Shown here in pieces: positions 14,205 to 26,458 of a stretch of 64,000 bases of DNA. The stretch comes from Dichotomocladium elegans (lineage: Eukaryota; Mucoromycota; Mucoromycetes; Mucorales; Lichtheimiaceae), in assembly GCA_025716815.1 (NCBI GenBank), contig JAIXMN010000009.1, positions 186,001 through 250,000 of the forward strand, given 5' to 3'. The first letter of the stretch is position 1. Every line of letters starts with the position of its first letter. A program made the position numbers and the translations under genes. The notes under the pieces were generated by a model. It was given only the letters and a program-made list of their open reading frames with translations, made no database searches and was not told the DNA's origin.

Positions 14205-14275
14205 CGCTAAGGAGCTGTAACTGGACAATATCTCAGCATCCTTACGACTACAATAGAGGAGATGATATTTCTATA
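14205..14275 (+). pseudogene. Short IS630-type transposase scrap
   Basis: This stretch is clearly similar to 61165-61235 inside the larger transposase relic; both share a GTAACTGGAC core followed by a matching TCTCAGC..CCTTA block. It lies between the first two catalytic Asp motifs of that relic. No flanking coding sequence survives. Confidence 0.45.
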
Positions 14276-15271
14276 TATGTCCAATTAACTCCAATGATCT
14301 GCTGCAGTTATTTACCACGTGCCACATCCGAATTGACCTTGGAGAATGCAGTTGACTCTTTTTCAATGATGGAACAGCTCGAAACAGTTCTATTTGCTCT
14401 TGTATACGATCAGGCACTTCGTTGGCGATCTTTCGGCGCGAGATCCTCTCAAAACCGCGCGCATTTATCGTCAAATCAACGCGCACCGTCTCATTGGGAA
14501 CACTGGTCAAAGAGACAAGTGGCTGTGCGACCATGATATGAGATACTACCATATTTTTACAATTAACGCCAAAAACGGTGAATATCCTGAGTCATACCTT
14601 TTGAAGGGACTGCATCAGATGATTCAGTATTGATAGGCATGCGCAAAACGGCGAAGTCACATGACAAATGCTGTGTTACAATGCTTGGCAAATCGTTGTG
14701 TTTCAACGCGTTCCCACGCGATGGATAACTGGGGAGGTTGGTGGTGGCATGCAGGATTTGTGACATCATTGGCTGGGAAGTTTGTCTTTATGGGGTTTAA
14801 TCCTGACCCATGACTGTTTTATCCCATCTCTTTTCGCCAAACTTCCGAAGAGTAAGTGTACTTGAAAAAAAAAAGACAAGAAGCAATCCGTCTGATCCTT
14901 TATCTGGCCACGTCTTCTTTTACTATCCCAGTGAGAGCCAAGTGGAGAAAGAAGGTACTTCCATCACATCTCATGAGCCACCGTCCATTTTTTTCTTAAC
15001 CCCAGCATAATCTCTCTTTGTAGCGCCAAAGAAGACTTAAAGCCAAGAGAAAGAAGATGAGAGCACGATCTAAATAGTCCAGCTCGCCTGTCTACCAGGC
15101 CCATTAACACGCCTCACAGCTCTCGTAAATGAATAAAAAGCCAAGCTGTACATGTCAAAAAGAAAGCGATGAATAGTTTATAGATGTAGATGACTATGGT
15201 ACAAAGGGAGAGAAAATATGCGGAACGGAGTATTTGGAATCAAACGGAAAGATCAGGAGAACATGGCGATA

Positions 15272-15481
15272 CTATTGTTTCTCTTTACGCACGCGTTTCT
15301 TTTCTTCTTTGAGACCCTGATGCAGCTGATGGAGCTGTGCGGCAATAGTGTTGTTTGCGGAATGAATCGCGACACCCTCATGCAAAAATTTGTCGAGAAA
15401 TGAGGCAGCCGAGCTGACAGAAACATCTTTGGTTGACTCGACCTTGAGGTTTAAGGGCAATTGCTTCGGCTTGGCGTTCAT
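15272..15481 (-). CDS. Small conserved-looking protein, function unknown
   Basis: Intronless 69-aa frame, ATG at 15481. The start is MNAKPKQLPLNLKV. A Ser-rich stretch precedes SFLDKFLHEG, and the C-terminal half is amphipathic and ends in a strongly basic tail (EEKKRVRKEKQ), suggesting a helical, possibly nuclear or RNA-associated protein. I do not recognise the family. It sits in its own interval between the lyase promoter region and the Zn2Cys6 gene. Codon use and absence of low complexity make chance less likely, but homology was not tested. Confidence 0.5.
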   Translation of the reverse strand: MNAKPKQLPLNLKVESTKDVSVSSAASFLDKFLHEGVAIHSANNTIAAQLHQLHQGLKEEKKRVRKEKQ

Positions 15482-15860
15482 GTTTGAATATTATTGGTAT
15501 CGTTGGGAAATCGTGTAAAAGGCCAAAAAAAAAATAACGGGGAAGAATAAGCTCGGAATTTTTCTACAGCAATAAGCCACTCCAACGGTTGATTTTGAAG
15601 AGGCGCATGAGCAAAATTAACCAGACAATATTGGAGATTGGTGGCCCTTTTGTGGGAAGCATGACTGGAGACCCCATCTGATACTCGATCCGGAAAGAGC
15701 TGCAGCCGGGAGGCCTTTTAGCCCTTTTCCCATTCATTGGTTTATCAATGCATGTCCTATACACGTATCAGAAGCGGTGGTTACACAACCGAGATGCTGC
15801 GGACACCCATTTAAATTGTTGCAAATGCTGTCTGTCTTTAAACACCGGTATCTCCACTCA
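15482..15860. other. Divergent promoter interval
   Basis: About 380 bp between the start of the small minus-strand gene and the start of the plus-strand Zn2Cys6 gene. It should hold both promoters; no specific element was recognised. Confidence 0.4.
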
Positions 15861-18206
15861 ATGAGTAAACGGACCCCTTGCAATGGTATGTGGATCTGCT
15901 GCTTTATGGAATATGCCTTTCTTGCTTCCTAATATGCTCATTTAGAATGTAGGGAGCATAAACGGCGGTGCTCGGGAGACTCGCCTTGCGAACGGTAAAT
16001 AAAAGTGTTGGCAAGTCGTCGGGATGCTCGTTCATACCGCGAGCTAACGCATAACATGCCACATTTATCTCTCTGTAGATGCCAACGATTTAAGCTTGAC
16101 TGTGTATACATTATCGAAAAGTCACCAAAAGATGAAGAATACATTCAAGAAGTCGAAATGATTCAACAAATCGATACACTGCGTCACAACATTTCACTAA
16201 TGGAGGCCGAGATAAGCAAACTGCAGCAAAGACAACTGCTCAACCCTCGCCCCTCGCCCTTCACAGCTAGCTCGACGGAAGTAGATAGCAGCGATGGATC
16301 TACCTATTCGCCTATCATAGATGATACACCGCATGACAGCAATGACGAAAGCAGTGGGGTCATCAAGGAAAACCGCATCATCGCGCAGAACGAGCAAGGC
16401 TACGCTGTCTCGGTGGCACCGAACGGCGAAGCCCTCAATTGGGAATTGACAGTCGAGAAAGGAAAGTTATCGATCAGAACCAACATTCACAACCATACCG
16501 AGCTCTTGGATTGTCTGCACAAGATGGTGACAACGATCGAGTTTGAGAGCAAGATACCTATGGAGTTTGGTTGCCTTAAAAAGGGCAAGCTGCTATCGTC
16601 TGTGATCCGGACGCTCGTATTGAAACGACATGGAAAGTCGCGCTTCAAGGGTTTTATAAAGGAAATGATGCTAATGACCAATAACGAACGAAGACCAGGG
16701 AGAATTCCCGCGGTCATGGTGGACATGCGGCAGTTGACGGAGAATTTGTTCTGGGCGTATGCCCGGTGCCAACACCACTTTCACCTTTCCATGCATGTAC
16801 CAACGGCTTATGAAATGTGGATTGCCCGTGGCCGATCCGATCATTCACCTGCTGCGCTTTCGCTCTGTGCGCTCGCAGCCCTACACCCATGTCGGCATGT
16901 GACTGACTTAATACCAACGGAGCAGAGCCTGGACTATGCGAGTTACTTTGAGGAGCGTGCACGGGAAGAGTTGTCTGAGCGGTTTGACGAGATATCACTA
17001 GAGATCTTCGCGACAAATGTGTATTTGTCTCTCTACTCCCTGCACGTCAACAAGGTTGAAGAGGCACAAAAATATAAAGCAATGGCTGCTCGCATGGCGC
17101 ATATTCTCGAGCAACAATACCCCACGGTGGATCCGGGTGAGAGTTCGCTATTCTACCGCCTACTCCAAGCACACAACCGATCATCGATGCTGTCGCGAGT
17201 CATCCTTTGGGAATTAGAAAGGCGCCGGTCCAATGATCGATTAAAGCATAGACGCAACTCGGGCGAAGATATAGCCAAGGAGCGTGAAAGATCCTTATTT
17301 TCCGTCGAGCCTGTGCCTGGAGATACGCCTCAAGTAATTGCATACATCCGCACATACCAGACCTACAATATACTCTATAATGAGGCTTTTCGCATCCTCA
17401 AGTCTTTTGAAGGCACTGATCTGATGAGCTTTGTTGGAGTTTTTGGGCATCAGTTTGAGATGATGATGCGTGCTTGGTATTACCAAAGTATCCCACCCGA
17501 ATCACGACTTTCACTGCCACTTTTTGACGACACAATCCCGGAGGATATTTACTACGGCACGCTTATGATTGAGACAGCCTACAATACTATTCCTATCATA
17601 ACTACTCTACGTGTCTATGCGGAGTATCTTATCATGCTCAAGTCCTACTTGCCTGATCGTCATGTCATAAACCACCAGCTAGCCTTGGGAATGGAGGGCC
17701 GTGGAGACCGAAAAGATCGATTTCGCACCAGGCATCATATTCACAAAATACTCATGACCCGCAGTGAAGTGGATTTTGACGGCTCTGATGAGGAATACCT
17801 CAAGGCAGTGCTCGGTGCTCTCAAGATCGACACACGTGACCTGAAGAAATCCATGATTGGAACAGGTGTCAAAGCAGCCAGATGTTGCCTCCATCTGCTT
17901 CGCTTCGTGGTCAATTATCCTCGCGAAATATGCGTTTTTGACCCAAGAGTGTGTACCGACGGCTACGAAACCCTCCGCCGAATAGCGAAAATATACGCCT
18001 ACGATGATAGGGAATACTCCATCGAGATTTGCGAGCTCATGAAAGAGTATTTAGACCTTATGCGTGATGCGCTTGAACATGAGCCGCTTATTTGGAGGCT
18101 ATCCAAGAAGTTGCCGCTGATGGAAAAGCAGCTCAATGAAATTCAGAGGCTCTTGGACGGCACAGATTCTTCTGGTGATGACCTTTCAGACTTTTTGAAT
18201 TTGTAA
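15861..18206 (+). CDS. Zn(II)2Cys6 fungal transcription factor
   Basis: Three exons, 15861-15885, 15946-15994 and 16079-18206, sum to 2202 nt (733 aa). The first two exons and the start of the third assemble a perfect binuclear cluster with Cys at residues 7, 10, 17, 23, 26 and 33 (CX2CX6CX5CX2CX6C). A basic linker and a predicted coiled coil (about residues 47-80) for dimerisation follow. A Ser-rich acidic stretch (about 80-130) comes next, then a long helical middle region resembling the fungal-specific transcription factor regulatory domain. The C-terminus is acidic (SSGDDLSDFLNL), possibly activating. An ATG at 16005 would give an intact long frame but omits most of the zinc cluster, so the spliced start is preferred. 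Target genes are unknown. Confidence 0.88.
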
Positions 18207-18777
18207 ACAGCCCTCCCTTATAAACATATCTGTATATACGCATGCACACACCTTGCTATCTTTCACATTATCGATAATATCTATATTATATATTCCATTA
18301 CCACTCATAAATGATCTTCAAAAGTCTATATTGTACAAAGATGCAATAGGTTCGCGAATGAAGATATTTCCCTTGTAAGAAACGATATTACTGGAATCAT
18401 TTCCTTGAGGGAAGAGCCAGGATGGTTGATGGCATCCCAAGCGATGATTCGGTAAGGAGGAGGAAGGGATTATAGGGGAGGTAACAGTACCATAATACAT
18501 ATCGTATTTTTGAGAGTAACTGGGTTCCTCAATAAAACATGTTATGGCTTTTCGACTGATGTTGGCAAATGTCCTCTCATATTCCTCTGTGCCACACAAT
18601 TAACCTACATCCCATGTACACATTCGCATACAAATCATTATCTTTTTTTTTGGTTCACGCACCAGCTCTTGAAAAATATGTACTCGCTGGGTGTATTTCA
18701 TTCAACTGCAATCGTTCATGCTTCTTCCCAGTTATATACATAAATATCGATTTGCTTCGATGAAAGTACAGTAGTCT

Positions 18778-18978
18778 ATGAGCAGCAAGACGCATGGCTA
18801 TGAAGAATTGGAGACCACGGCTGGTGCTGGTGCTGGTGCTGCCGATATGCTTCCTGTAAGTACTGTACTTAACTACATATAGAATGGAAAAAGAGCCTTA
18901 GTCACTTTCAGATTGGGCGGGTTGAATGCGGTAGCTGGTATGTTAACTTTATACAATTCATTGCAACTTTATTTTTGA
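18778..18978 (+). CDS. Possible small two-exon protein (57 aa)
   Basis: ATG at 18778, exon 18778-18855, a clean 27-nt intron-like gap (GTAAGT...TAG, unusually short) and exon 18883-18978. The product begins MSSKTHGYEELETT, has a Gly-Ala repeat encoded by a GGTGCT microsatellite, and ends with a hydrophobic segment that could be a membrane anchor. The very short intron and lack of known homologue make this tentative. The remainder of 18207-19250 is AT-rich and otherwise empty. Confidence 0.3.
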
Positions 18979-19250
18979 AAATAAAGTATACCAAAATTAT
19001 GTATATACTATATAAAAAGAAAAGAAAGAAAAAAAAACTATTATACAAAGCCCTTTCAGAATCTAAGCAAAAGAGCATGGGTAGCAGAAAGGAGTGGGTA
19101 GCATTGCGAATTTGATATGCGGATGAATAAGGGGAAAATAATAAAAAGAAAACAGTAGGAACGAAGAGAAGAAAAAAAAAGTACAAAGCAAAATCAGAAA
19201 GCACGAGTGATGGTGGGTAAAAGACAAGCAACTGGGTGATGGTTTACATA

Positions 19251-21672
19251 TTAGTAACCCACACCGGACAAAATACCATAGCCAAGCGTAAAAATCAAGA
19301 CCGTGCAGACAACGCTCGTAGGGCCACCGGCAAGAATGAAATCCTTGGAGCGGAGGTAAGGCTTGCCGGCCTGGTCTTCCATCATGACGGCAGCCATGTT
19401 CGGGTAGCCTGAGACGGGAAGAGCCATGCCAGCAGAGCAGGCAAGACCTGCGCCCATCACAAGGAGGTTCGGCCGGGGAACCGGCAGGGCAGCGCCGACC
19501 TGCTGAACAATGGGCACAATGATCAAGGCAGCCACCGTATGAGAGACAAAGGTTGAGAACACCAGGATGAGCAAGCTGAAGATGCAGAGGATAGCAATAA
19601 CATTGAGGTCCTGGATACCATCCTTGATGCGTAGTGCAATATCTTCAAGCAAGCCTGAAGAGGTGACAGCGTTTCCGAGAGCCATACCACCCTGGGCAAG
19701 GACCTAGTTTAACCCGAAAAGAAAGTCTATGAGTTGACATTTCCTTTTTTTTTTATAAAAAAAAAAGATTTTACATACCACAACGCTCCACAGGAATGCA
19801 TTAAGATCGTCCTTGCTGAGGATGCCGGTGCCGAAGAACATGAAGAGAGGGATGGTTGCAATCGTACCCGTGCTGCCAAGGGCATACTCAAGGGAGCTCT
19901 CGGCACACCATAAGGCGATGGTCAAGACAGTGATGAACATGACAAAGACTTGGGCAAACGTGACCTTGCCGCGAGTCGCCTTGATGCGGTTCAGGTGAGG
20001 CATTGCCCGGTCAGGACGGTAGATCAGAAGAAGCATGCCCCAGAGAAAGATGAGGGAGATAATCGAGATGGGCAACGCAGCACCGAACCAGATACCCCAA
20101 CCTGGGTTAGGGTTCATGTATTCCAGAGTGACAATGTTCTGTGGCGAGGAGATGGGAGAAGTCATGCCGCCGATGCAACTAGCCAGAGCAATCCCGAGCA
20201 GAAGGCATGGTGCGACAGGGGACCCATCCGGTAACGTGCGGAGGATGGGATCGATGAGCGAGAAGCAAAGCACTGGCGTGGCTACGTTCGAGATCCACAT
20301 GCTCAAGAAACCAGCGACGAACATGATCGCAAGGAGCACCCAGCGGGGCCGTGTACCAGCGCGAGACAGCACGTGGGAAGCAAAGGCTTTGGCGATACCG
20401 TATTTGCTCAGAGCAGCAGCAAGCGAGAAACCGCCGAGTAGCATGACTACTGTGGAGGAGAACATGGACTTGAAGGTGTTGGAGGCCGCATCAGAAGCCT
20501 CCATCTGGGAACCGTCCGGGTTGCGCAAGATACCGAGAGGCACGATCAAGAAGGGAATAAGCAAAGAGGTGGCGTAGAGGGGCACGCACTCGGTGGCCCA
20601 CATAATGGCGGAGAAGATGAGTAATGCAAAGCAGTAATTCTCCTGCTTGTTATTAAAGGTATTGACGTTGAGGAGAATAATAAGTGCGGCGATGGAGAGC
20701 AGGAAAAAGAGACCGTTACGGATACGGTCGCGGCTGATGTAAAACTCGGTGTGGGGCACGCGATAGCCGGTAGGCGTGATCTGAACATGGGCTGAGAGTG
20801 TCTTACGCTCTTGGCCGATCATGTCGCGCCAAACGGTGTTGCGGTCGTATGTGATCTGGTCCCGTAGATGGGTTTTCATCTGCCGGACAGCAATCTGGAC
20901 ATTGCCATTGCAGAAGATGTTGGCATATATGTTTTCGAGTCGTTCAATATGATCACGGAGGTTTTCGGTCCTCTGGGCCGTGAACGGGCACGCTCCGAGC
21001 ACCATCTTCTTGTTGTACGCATCGCGAAGATTACCGTCCAGTACTTTGTCGAATTTCTTCAGGATCTTATCGAATGCACTGCGGTTGAGTTCCACGTAGG
21101 ACTCAAGCTCTGACAGCGACACATAGAGCAGGATCAGCTGCGACCGAGTGTCGAGCATGGCATTCATATCGAAACCGGCTTTCTCGCTCTTGCTCGTCAT
21201 CCGTGACTCTAGGGATTGTCTACGTGTCACCTTTGAATGCTTTTCAATGTGAGGTGTCGAATCGATCTTCTCCAACGGACTGCCTATAACGCCGTGCTCC
21301 ATCTGACCAAGAGTGCGTTGCAATTCGTCGATCTGGTTGTACAGCTCCTCCTCCTTCTGCATGTAAAAATTCACGACCTTGTCGAGCTGCATGTCAAGAG
21401 CACTTAGAAAAACTTCCTGTTGCCCCTGAATCGTGATTGTGTCATTGTTAATCTCCGGGTCGTCGTTGGGCCGATGGGCCGCGGCCTCGACTCGCTCCTT
21501 CTCAAGCTGGAAGATGATCTTCTTCAATTGATCATAGCTGTCAAAAAAAAAATTGCGACATGTCAGAAAGGAACGCACAGACAATAAATAATGCATAACA
21601 TGCGACTTACGCGACATAATAGTCTATCCAGTCAGGCACCGCATTAAACCTAAGCGAGTGAGAAAACTTCAT
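19251..21672 (-). CDS. PHO91: SPX-domain low-affinity phosphate transporter (PHO90/PHO91 type)
   Basis: Exons 21672-21611, 21537-19779 and 19703-19251 sum to 2274 nt (757 aa). The N-terminus MKFSHSLRFNAVPDWIDYY is a textbook SPX start; the SPX domain (about residues 1-290) binds inositol pyrophosphates and reports phosphate status. The rest is a CitT/DASS-type permease with about 12 hydrophobic segments, including GGMTSPISSPQN and AGLACSAGMALPVSGYPN, typical of sodium/anion symporters. Fungal members work at the plasma membrane (PHO87/90) or vacuole (PHO91); sequence alone does not separate them here. A TATTTAAA box lies about 65 bp upstream of the ATG. Confidence 0.9.
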
Positions 21673-22989
21673 ATTGGAAGAGGGCGGGAGTGATTGGGAA
21701 CAGTGAGTTGTGAAAAAAACGTAAAACTAAGCTTCTTTAAATACCCGTTGACCAGCTCAGATATTTTTTTTTAAAAAAAAAAATAGCGCTAAGTCAGGTG
21801 TAACGGCGACATTTTCTGATTGGGCAGATCCAAGCACACGACACCACGTTACCTCACGTGTACGAATCAGGTTGTACCAAACTCTGAATAGGCCCTTTCT
21901 ACACGCTCGCTTTGAGCAAGCAAGCTGGAATTGCTATGAAAAATATAAAACACATTTTACCTGAGTGTGGGTGCTATTGTTTCTGATGTTTTATAGCTAT
22001 AAACCCTAATTAAGACAAATACTCGCGGGAAGCAGAGAATATGTTTCTTTTTGGAAAGAAATGACAACAACCAATCAAATCACGCACGTGTAGGAAATCG
22101 TGTGTATGAATGGATCTCGGATTTTATGCTCCGTCGCAAACAAGCGTACAACGTTGATCATAAAAGATCCGCTGGTTGACGGATTCCGGAGAATCTACTT
22201 GCGCCCATATCCAATAACCTACCCAATATTAGTAAAAAAAAACATAGAGGGGCGGGGAGACCCTTGAAAATGAATGGCGAGACCTCGACCAGGGCATCCA
22301 TCCCTACGGCACTTTGCTATTCCTTTTTTCTCCGTGCTGATTACGGAGAACGATGGACAGGTGGTACGTCTCTCTTCCGGTGCCGAATAAACCGGTTCCG
22401 CCTCTGCACGCATAACCCCACCCCCGAAAAAACCATATACAGCCTTGTACTTTTTTAGCGCCGAGCCGGTTCGGGAAAGCAGTTCCTTATAAATCACCGG
22501 AGGGTTAATCCTAACTGGAGCAAATCATGTGAAACAAACTCCTCGATACTTGTAATTTCGGCAAACCATCGCGACGTGGCCCTTGGTAACTTTTGCTATT
22601 GAAACAAATGAATGAAAATGAAACGCGCGTTTCTGTTTCTACATAATATGAATCAAATGATTCCCGGTAAAGCATAGACGTTTCCGTTAGCAGGATCTTC
22701 CATTAGCTAGTTAACGCAGTTATGATAACACGATGAGTTGAAACTATTCATGCTCTACTTAACCAATAAGAACATCGCCTTTTTTCTATACGTCTCCTGC
22801 TATTTTGCTATTTGCTTAGCACCCCATTTAGAGTGGGTCATGGCATACTCGTGACGTAAAAACAAATACATTCATCTACTCCCCACATCCCATCGCCTCA
22901 AAGAGAGATATAAGCTTATTTTAATTGGTTACGTCAATTATCCAACGACGCGTACACGTCTCCCTTGTATAGGCAATGTGATTGGAATG
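21673..22989. other. Intergenic region upstream of the phosphate transporter
   Basis: About 1.3 kb, AT-rich, with no supported gene. The part nearest 21673 should be the transporter promoter, including TATTTAAA at about 21738-21745 read from the minus strand. Open frames present are short and motif-free. Confidence 0.45.
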
Positions 22990-23190
22990 CTACGACTCCA
23001 CTGTAAAGGAAAGCTCAGCGGTCTCGTGCCGAAGCTCGTCCCAGAGTTCTTGAATATCGCGTTGTGTTTGAGGCAGTCTAGCCGAGTGTACAGTCCAATA
23101 CCCTCTATCCTTTAGTGCGATATACAGACTCGCATACATTCCCTCTCATTACCTCTTCTGTATATCTTCAATCTCATCATCAAAGTCCAT
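22990..23190 (-). CDS. Possible small protein or 3' exon, unknown
   Basis: Two in-frame pieces on the minus strand are separated by stops: MDFDDEIEDIQK starting at 23190, and a 49-aa frame (ATG 23139, stop 22990) containing IALKDRGYWTVHSARLPQ and ending ELWDELRHETAELSFTV. The second piece looks like real protein: acidic, helical, no low complexity. The exon join is not resolved, so this may be a small gene, a terminal exon or a decayed gene. It lies just downstream of the REX1-B-like gene on the same strand. Confidence 0.3.
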
Positions 23191-23281
23191 ATTGCTATTT
23201 CGATTCTTGATACGATAGATTTGTAGTCTCACGGACTATGATTTCTTCTCATGTTAATATCTCCACCTCCCTATTACAGCA

Positions 23282-23727
23282 CTAGCAGTTTTGGCCTACA
23301 TCGTTTAACTTTGCGTGCTCTTTTGCCCTGAGTTTGTGAATCAAGTCGCCGAGATCACCGCGGCGATGGACTGCACGGATATCCTCTTCGATCTCTTCGA
23401 CCTTCGTTGCAATCATTTGGAATTCGGGAGTCAGGGCATTGCACAATGCCTCGTAGTGTGCCTCAGAAGTTTCTCCTGCGAAGTATTTTTCGAATTCCCT
23501 GCAGACAATGATCACCCCATCGCAATTATGTATGCACACATAGATACGCGCGGATACACCCATTCACACCCATACACGCATTCATTGAGCTGATCTATAT
23601 TATTTTACTCATCGGAAGAAAATGAATCTTACAAGTTAAATTGTTTATACAAACTCATGCGTTTAGACAGAGCATTGTTGAGCGCTCGTAGTTGGATCAG
23701 CAAATCCTCAATGTTAGATTCGGCCAT
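23282..23727 (-). CDS. REX1-B-like small protein (DNA repair REX1-B family)
   Basis: Exons 23727-23633 and 23498-23282 join to 312 nt (103 aa). The all-helical product starts MAESNIEDLLIQLRALNNAL and continues with KRMSLYKQFNLEFEKYF, YEALCNALTPEFQMIATKV and ends in LGDLIHKLRAKEHAKLNDV. The pattern R..LY..F...F..Y, then LT..F, then L..LI..L...E..KL matches what I recall of the REX1-B (required for excision) family. Function in fungi is not established. Length fits the family. Confidence is limited because no alignment was run. Confidence 0.6.
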
Positions 23728-25597
23728 TCTGTTGCGTTTCGTAGCAAAAGCTCTGTATAAATTCGCACTCCTATCTATTTTCTTTTATCATTGATTTAAC
23801 TATACTTCTGGGTTAAACGTCATGCTTCTCTCTTTAGGCAAACTAGAATCCGGCACGACTCAACCATACCGCGACGTCCATTGTTTGGAGGGAAAATGAT
23901 ACAATGCATCTTCCATGCTCTTGTGGAGCGCACTTTCCCAAGGACCGAACAGCAGTAGCGCGCTGATCGCAAGACACGAAACTCCGCTCGTGCATACCGT
24001 AATGTGTGTGTGTGTGGGAAGGGAGGAGTGGAAGAATGGTACAGGGTGCTCGGGACTCAGGGCAGAGTACCTGATGCTGATCAGAAGGGCATAGGAATTT
24101 TATCACACAACAACAATCACAACCACAAAGTTAGGCGGAGATGAGAAGACCGGGCCGAAACAATGCTTTCTGCAGAACCTCTTTTTCTCTTTCCCGTCTT
24201 TACTCTTTTCAGATGAGTTTCTTTTTTTTTATTTTCGGGGAACATATCCTTGGATGGGTGCTTGAAGAAAGTTTCTTTTAATTACACCATCTTGTTAGGG
24301 CACTTTTGTAAGAAAAGACAAAGTCTTCCATGCTTTGAATAAGACACGTGCTCATCATTCGAAGTTTCATTGCGCCACCTTGCGCGAAAAGTGGTTGTCA
24401 GTCAAGAACCAATTCCGGTTATCTTTTTCGTTGGGCCGCTTTACTTGTAGAAGATCGGATTTTTTTTTGGGGGGACGGGTGTCCAGTGGAATTGACAGAT
24501 GGAAACCTGACGAAACTACCGTTGTTGTTACCCACAGTGCTCCAGCTGCTGTCGTTACGCAACACCCGGGCATTGACCCGTCCTTGGACATCGTTCCGCT
24601 CTTTGTACGCGGGAAGATCAGGAAACCTTAATTCTAGGCTTTGCTTGGAGATTCCAATTTCCGAGATCAGCAACGCTCTGTATCGATCCAAGCCTGAACC
24701 ATGATGTGCTTACAGTCCATAAAGTGCAATATTCGCAACTGCAACCAGCACGAGCCTCAATTGCGCGCTTCCTTCTGGGACAGTCATCCCCGATTTTCTC
24801 TCTTCGTTGTTCTTTGGTCTCCCGTTCGATATGTCCACGATACAGGATGTCCATTCTTTCTTTACACAGAGCATTGTTATTGTGGTAGCAAAGACCACCA
24901 CCACACATGCGCAGCGGATACATAGAGTTTCAAGCATTTTCGTCTATTTCTTCCTTTTCATAAGATCTATATGCGAACACGCGCCTCTTATATCGGGCCA
25001 TCGAAGAAATACATCGTCTGAGGCTGTCGGCTTTGCAAAGTTAATTCTTGCTGTTGATGATGGCCAGTCTCCATCGATGAAGCTATCGAGAATCCACAGC
25101 AGCTGTCCATTGCCGCCAAAGATAGCGTGGATCTCATTAACTACGTATTCTTTGATTCACCTCCCCGATCCGTCACCTGTCCACTCTCTGCGCCAAAGAG
25201 GATGAAAAGCCATCGTCCTGTGTCGTTGCAAACTGCCTGTTAGTTCCGCGTTTCTGACGAATGCATCTTTACTCTTTTAATACCTCTAGCACTGCCCATC
25301 TGCGCTTCAGCTGTGACGTTTCTCTTATCAAGTCGCTCGTCTGTCATACCATCAATTTAGTACTTCACAGTTCCTTAAATTTCTTGACACCTTCCCCGGA
25401 TCTTGATACGTATGTGAACATGGGCGTCTCCGCGTATGCCGATGGCTCCCGGGACTCGATAAGTGTGGATTTTATTCTTGAAAATAACAACAGGTGTAAT
25501 GTTGCCTGGACGTTTTGTGCGATGAAAGGAAATGGTTCTTAGAAACGTGCCGTGTGAGCCAAGGCTGAAGGAGTAGTAGGGGTAAACACGGGGATTC
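23728..25597 (-). other. Intergenic, with a possible decayed gene at 24,400-25,230 (minus)
   Basis: Minus-strand frames contain protein-like segments, notably GGNGQLLWILDSFIDGDW followed by ARINFAKPTASDDVF (about 25120-24990). A possible start MAFHPLWRREWT lies near 25,213-25,176. Further left are charged and hydrophobic pieces down to about 24,400. Frames change and stops intervene without convincing splice sites, so an old pseudogene or a gene I cannot resolve is possible. No family was recognised. The rest of the interval shows nothing. Confidence 0.25.
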
Positions 25598-26142
25598 TAC
25601 CTTTAAGTAATTACCTGGGTTGGTATGGTTGCTCTGGGTTATCTTCTAAGGCAGGGAGCTTGTTGGGTTTTGTGAATAGAGCAGAGGGTTGCTATCTGGA
25701 GCGTAACAGAAATATACACTAATAATTGTGCAACTAAGCAACCCGGCGATGGTAGGACAACAACAGAGGGGAACTGTCTCCAACACAAAGGTTCACGACA
25801 AGCTTCTTGACATTCGGTGTCAGGGACGAAAGATCTCTATTTTATATTTGTTGTGAAGGATGCATTTTTATGGGTAAAAGACTTGAAGATGGCGCTGGGG
25901 CTGAGTGAACTCAGATCCCTCTCAGAAGGATGCCTATGGCAGGGAGAGAAATGCCCGGTCTCGTGCGTTTACTCAGTCCACCGCCCGAGTCAGCCCCTCC
26001 TTGACAGTAGGAACATTTTTACGCATTATTCCCCAATAATGACCGAATATCGAAGTGTGGCTGCCTATTTGATTATGTTATTATAAAGTTTAGGACACAA
26101 CAGAAGGACAGACATGTTGTGTAATATTCCCAAAAGATTCTA

Positions 26143-26300
26143 CAGGATTTTTCCTCGCCATTCAGCCAGTTGAACTTTTTGTTTGCGGGTTATGAAAATA
26201 GTTTAGCGGTTGGGTAGCATATTAAATTGCGTGATGGCACAAATATCATTTGACATTCTTGAAGATGACTTTGCAGAGCCGATACAGGAGTATCTATTAG
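26143..26300 (+). repeat. Lone TIR-like end of a Tc1/mariner-IS630 type element (copy A)
   Basis: Preceded by TA (26141-26142), this stretch aligns over about 150 bp, roughly 70% identical by eye, with the left TIR of the intact element at 35518. They share GGATTTTTCCT, GCCATTCAGCCAGT and TTTTTGTTTGCGGG. No matching right end was found before the end of the block. It lies about 320 bp upstream of the Fanzor frame and may be the left end of the element that originally carried Fanzor. Confidence 0.7.
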
Positions 26301-26458
26301 TAAAAACGCCTGTTGGCTGACTCAGTCACCCAGTCAGACTATGTTCAGTGTGGCACGGGCAGCGACTCCAGACGGCCAGAGCTGTAGTCTCACAAGAAGT
26401 GCTGATTTGTGATAGAAATGCCACAGAACCGTGCGCGCGGCATAAATGCGACTGATCA

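Larger units (their letters stand above)
12057..15271. other. Long intergenic region upstream of isocitrate lyase
   Basis: About 3.2 kb with no coding region I can support. The first few hundred bases should be the lyase promoter. Open frames here are short and lack motifs. The only recognisable item is a transposase-like scrap at 14205-14275. Confidence 0.5.

Noticed and set aside
16005..18206. ATG at 16005 as the start of the Zn2Cys6 protein
   Set aside because: It reads through an intron and loses four of six zinc-binding Cys; upstream exons restore a perfect cluster in frame.
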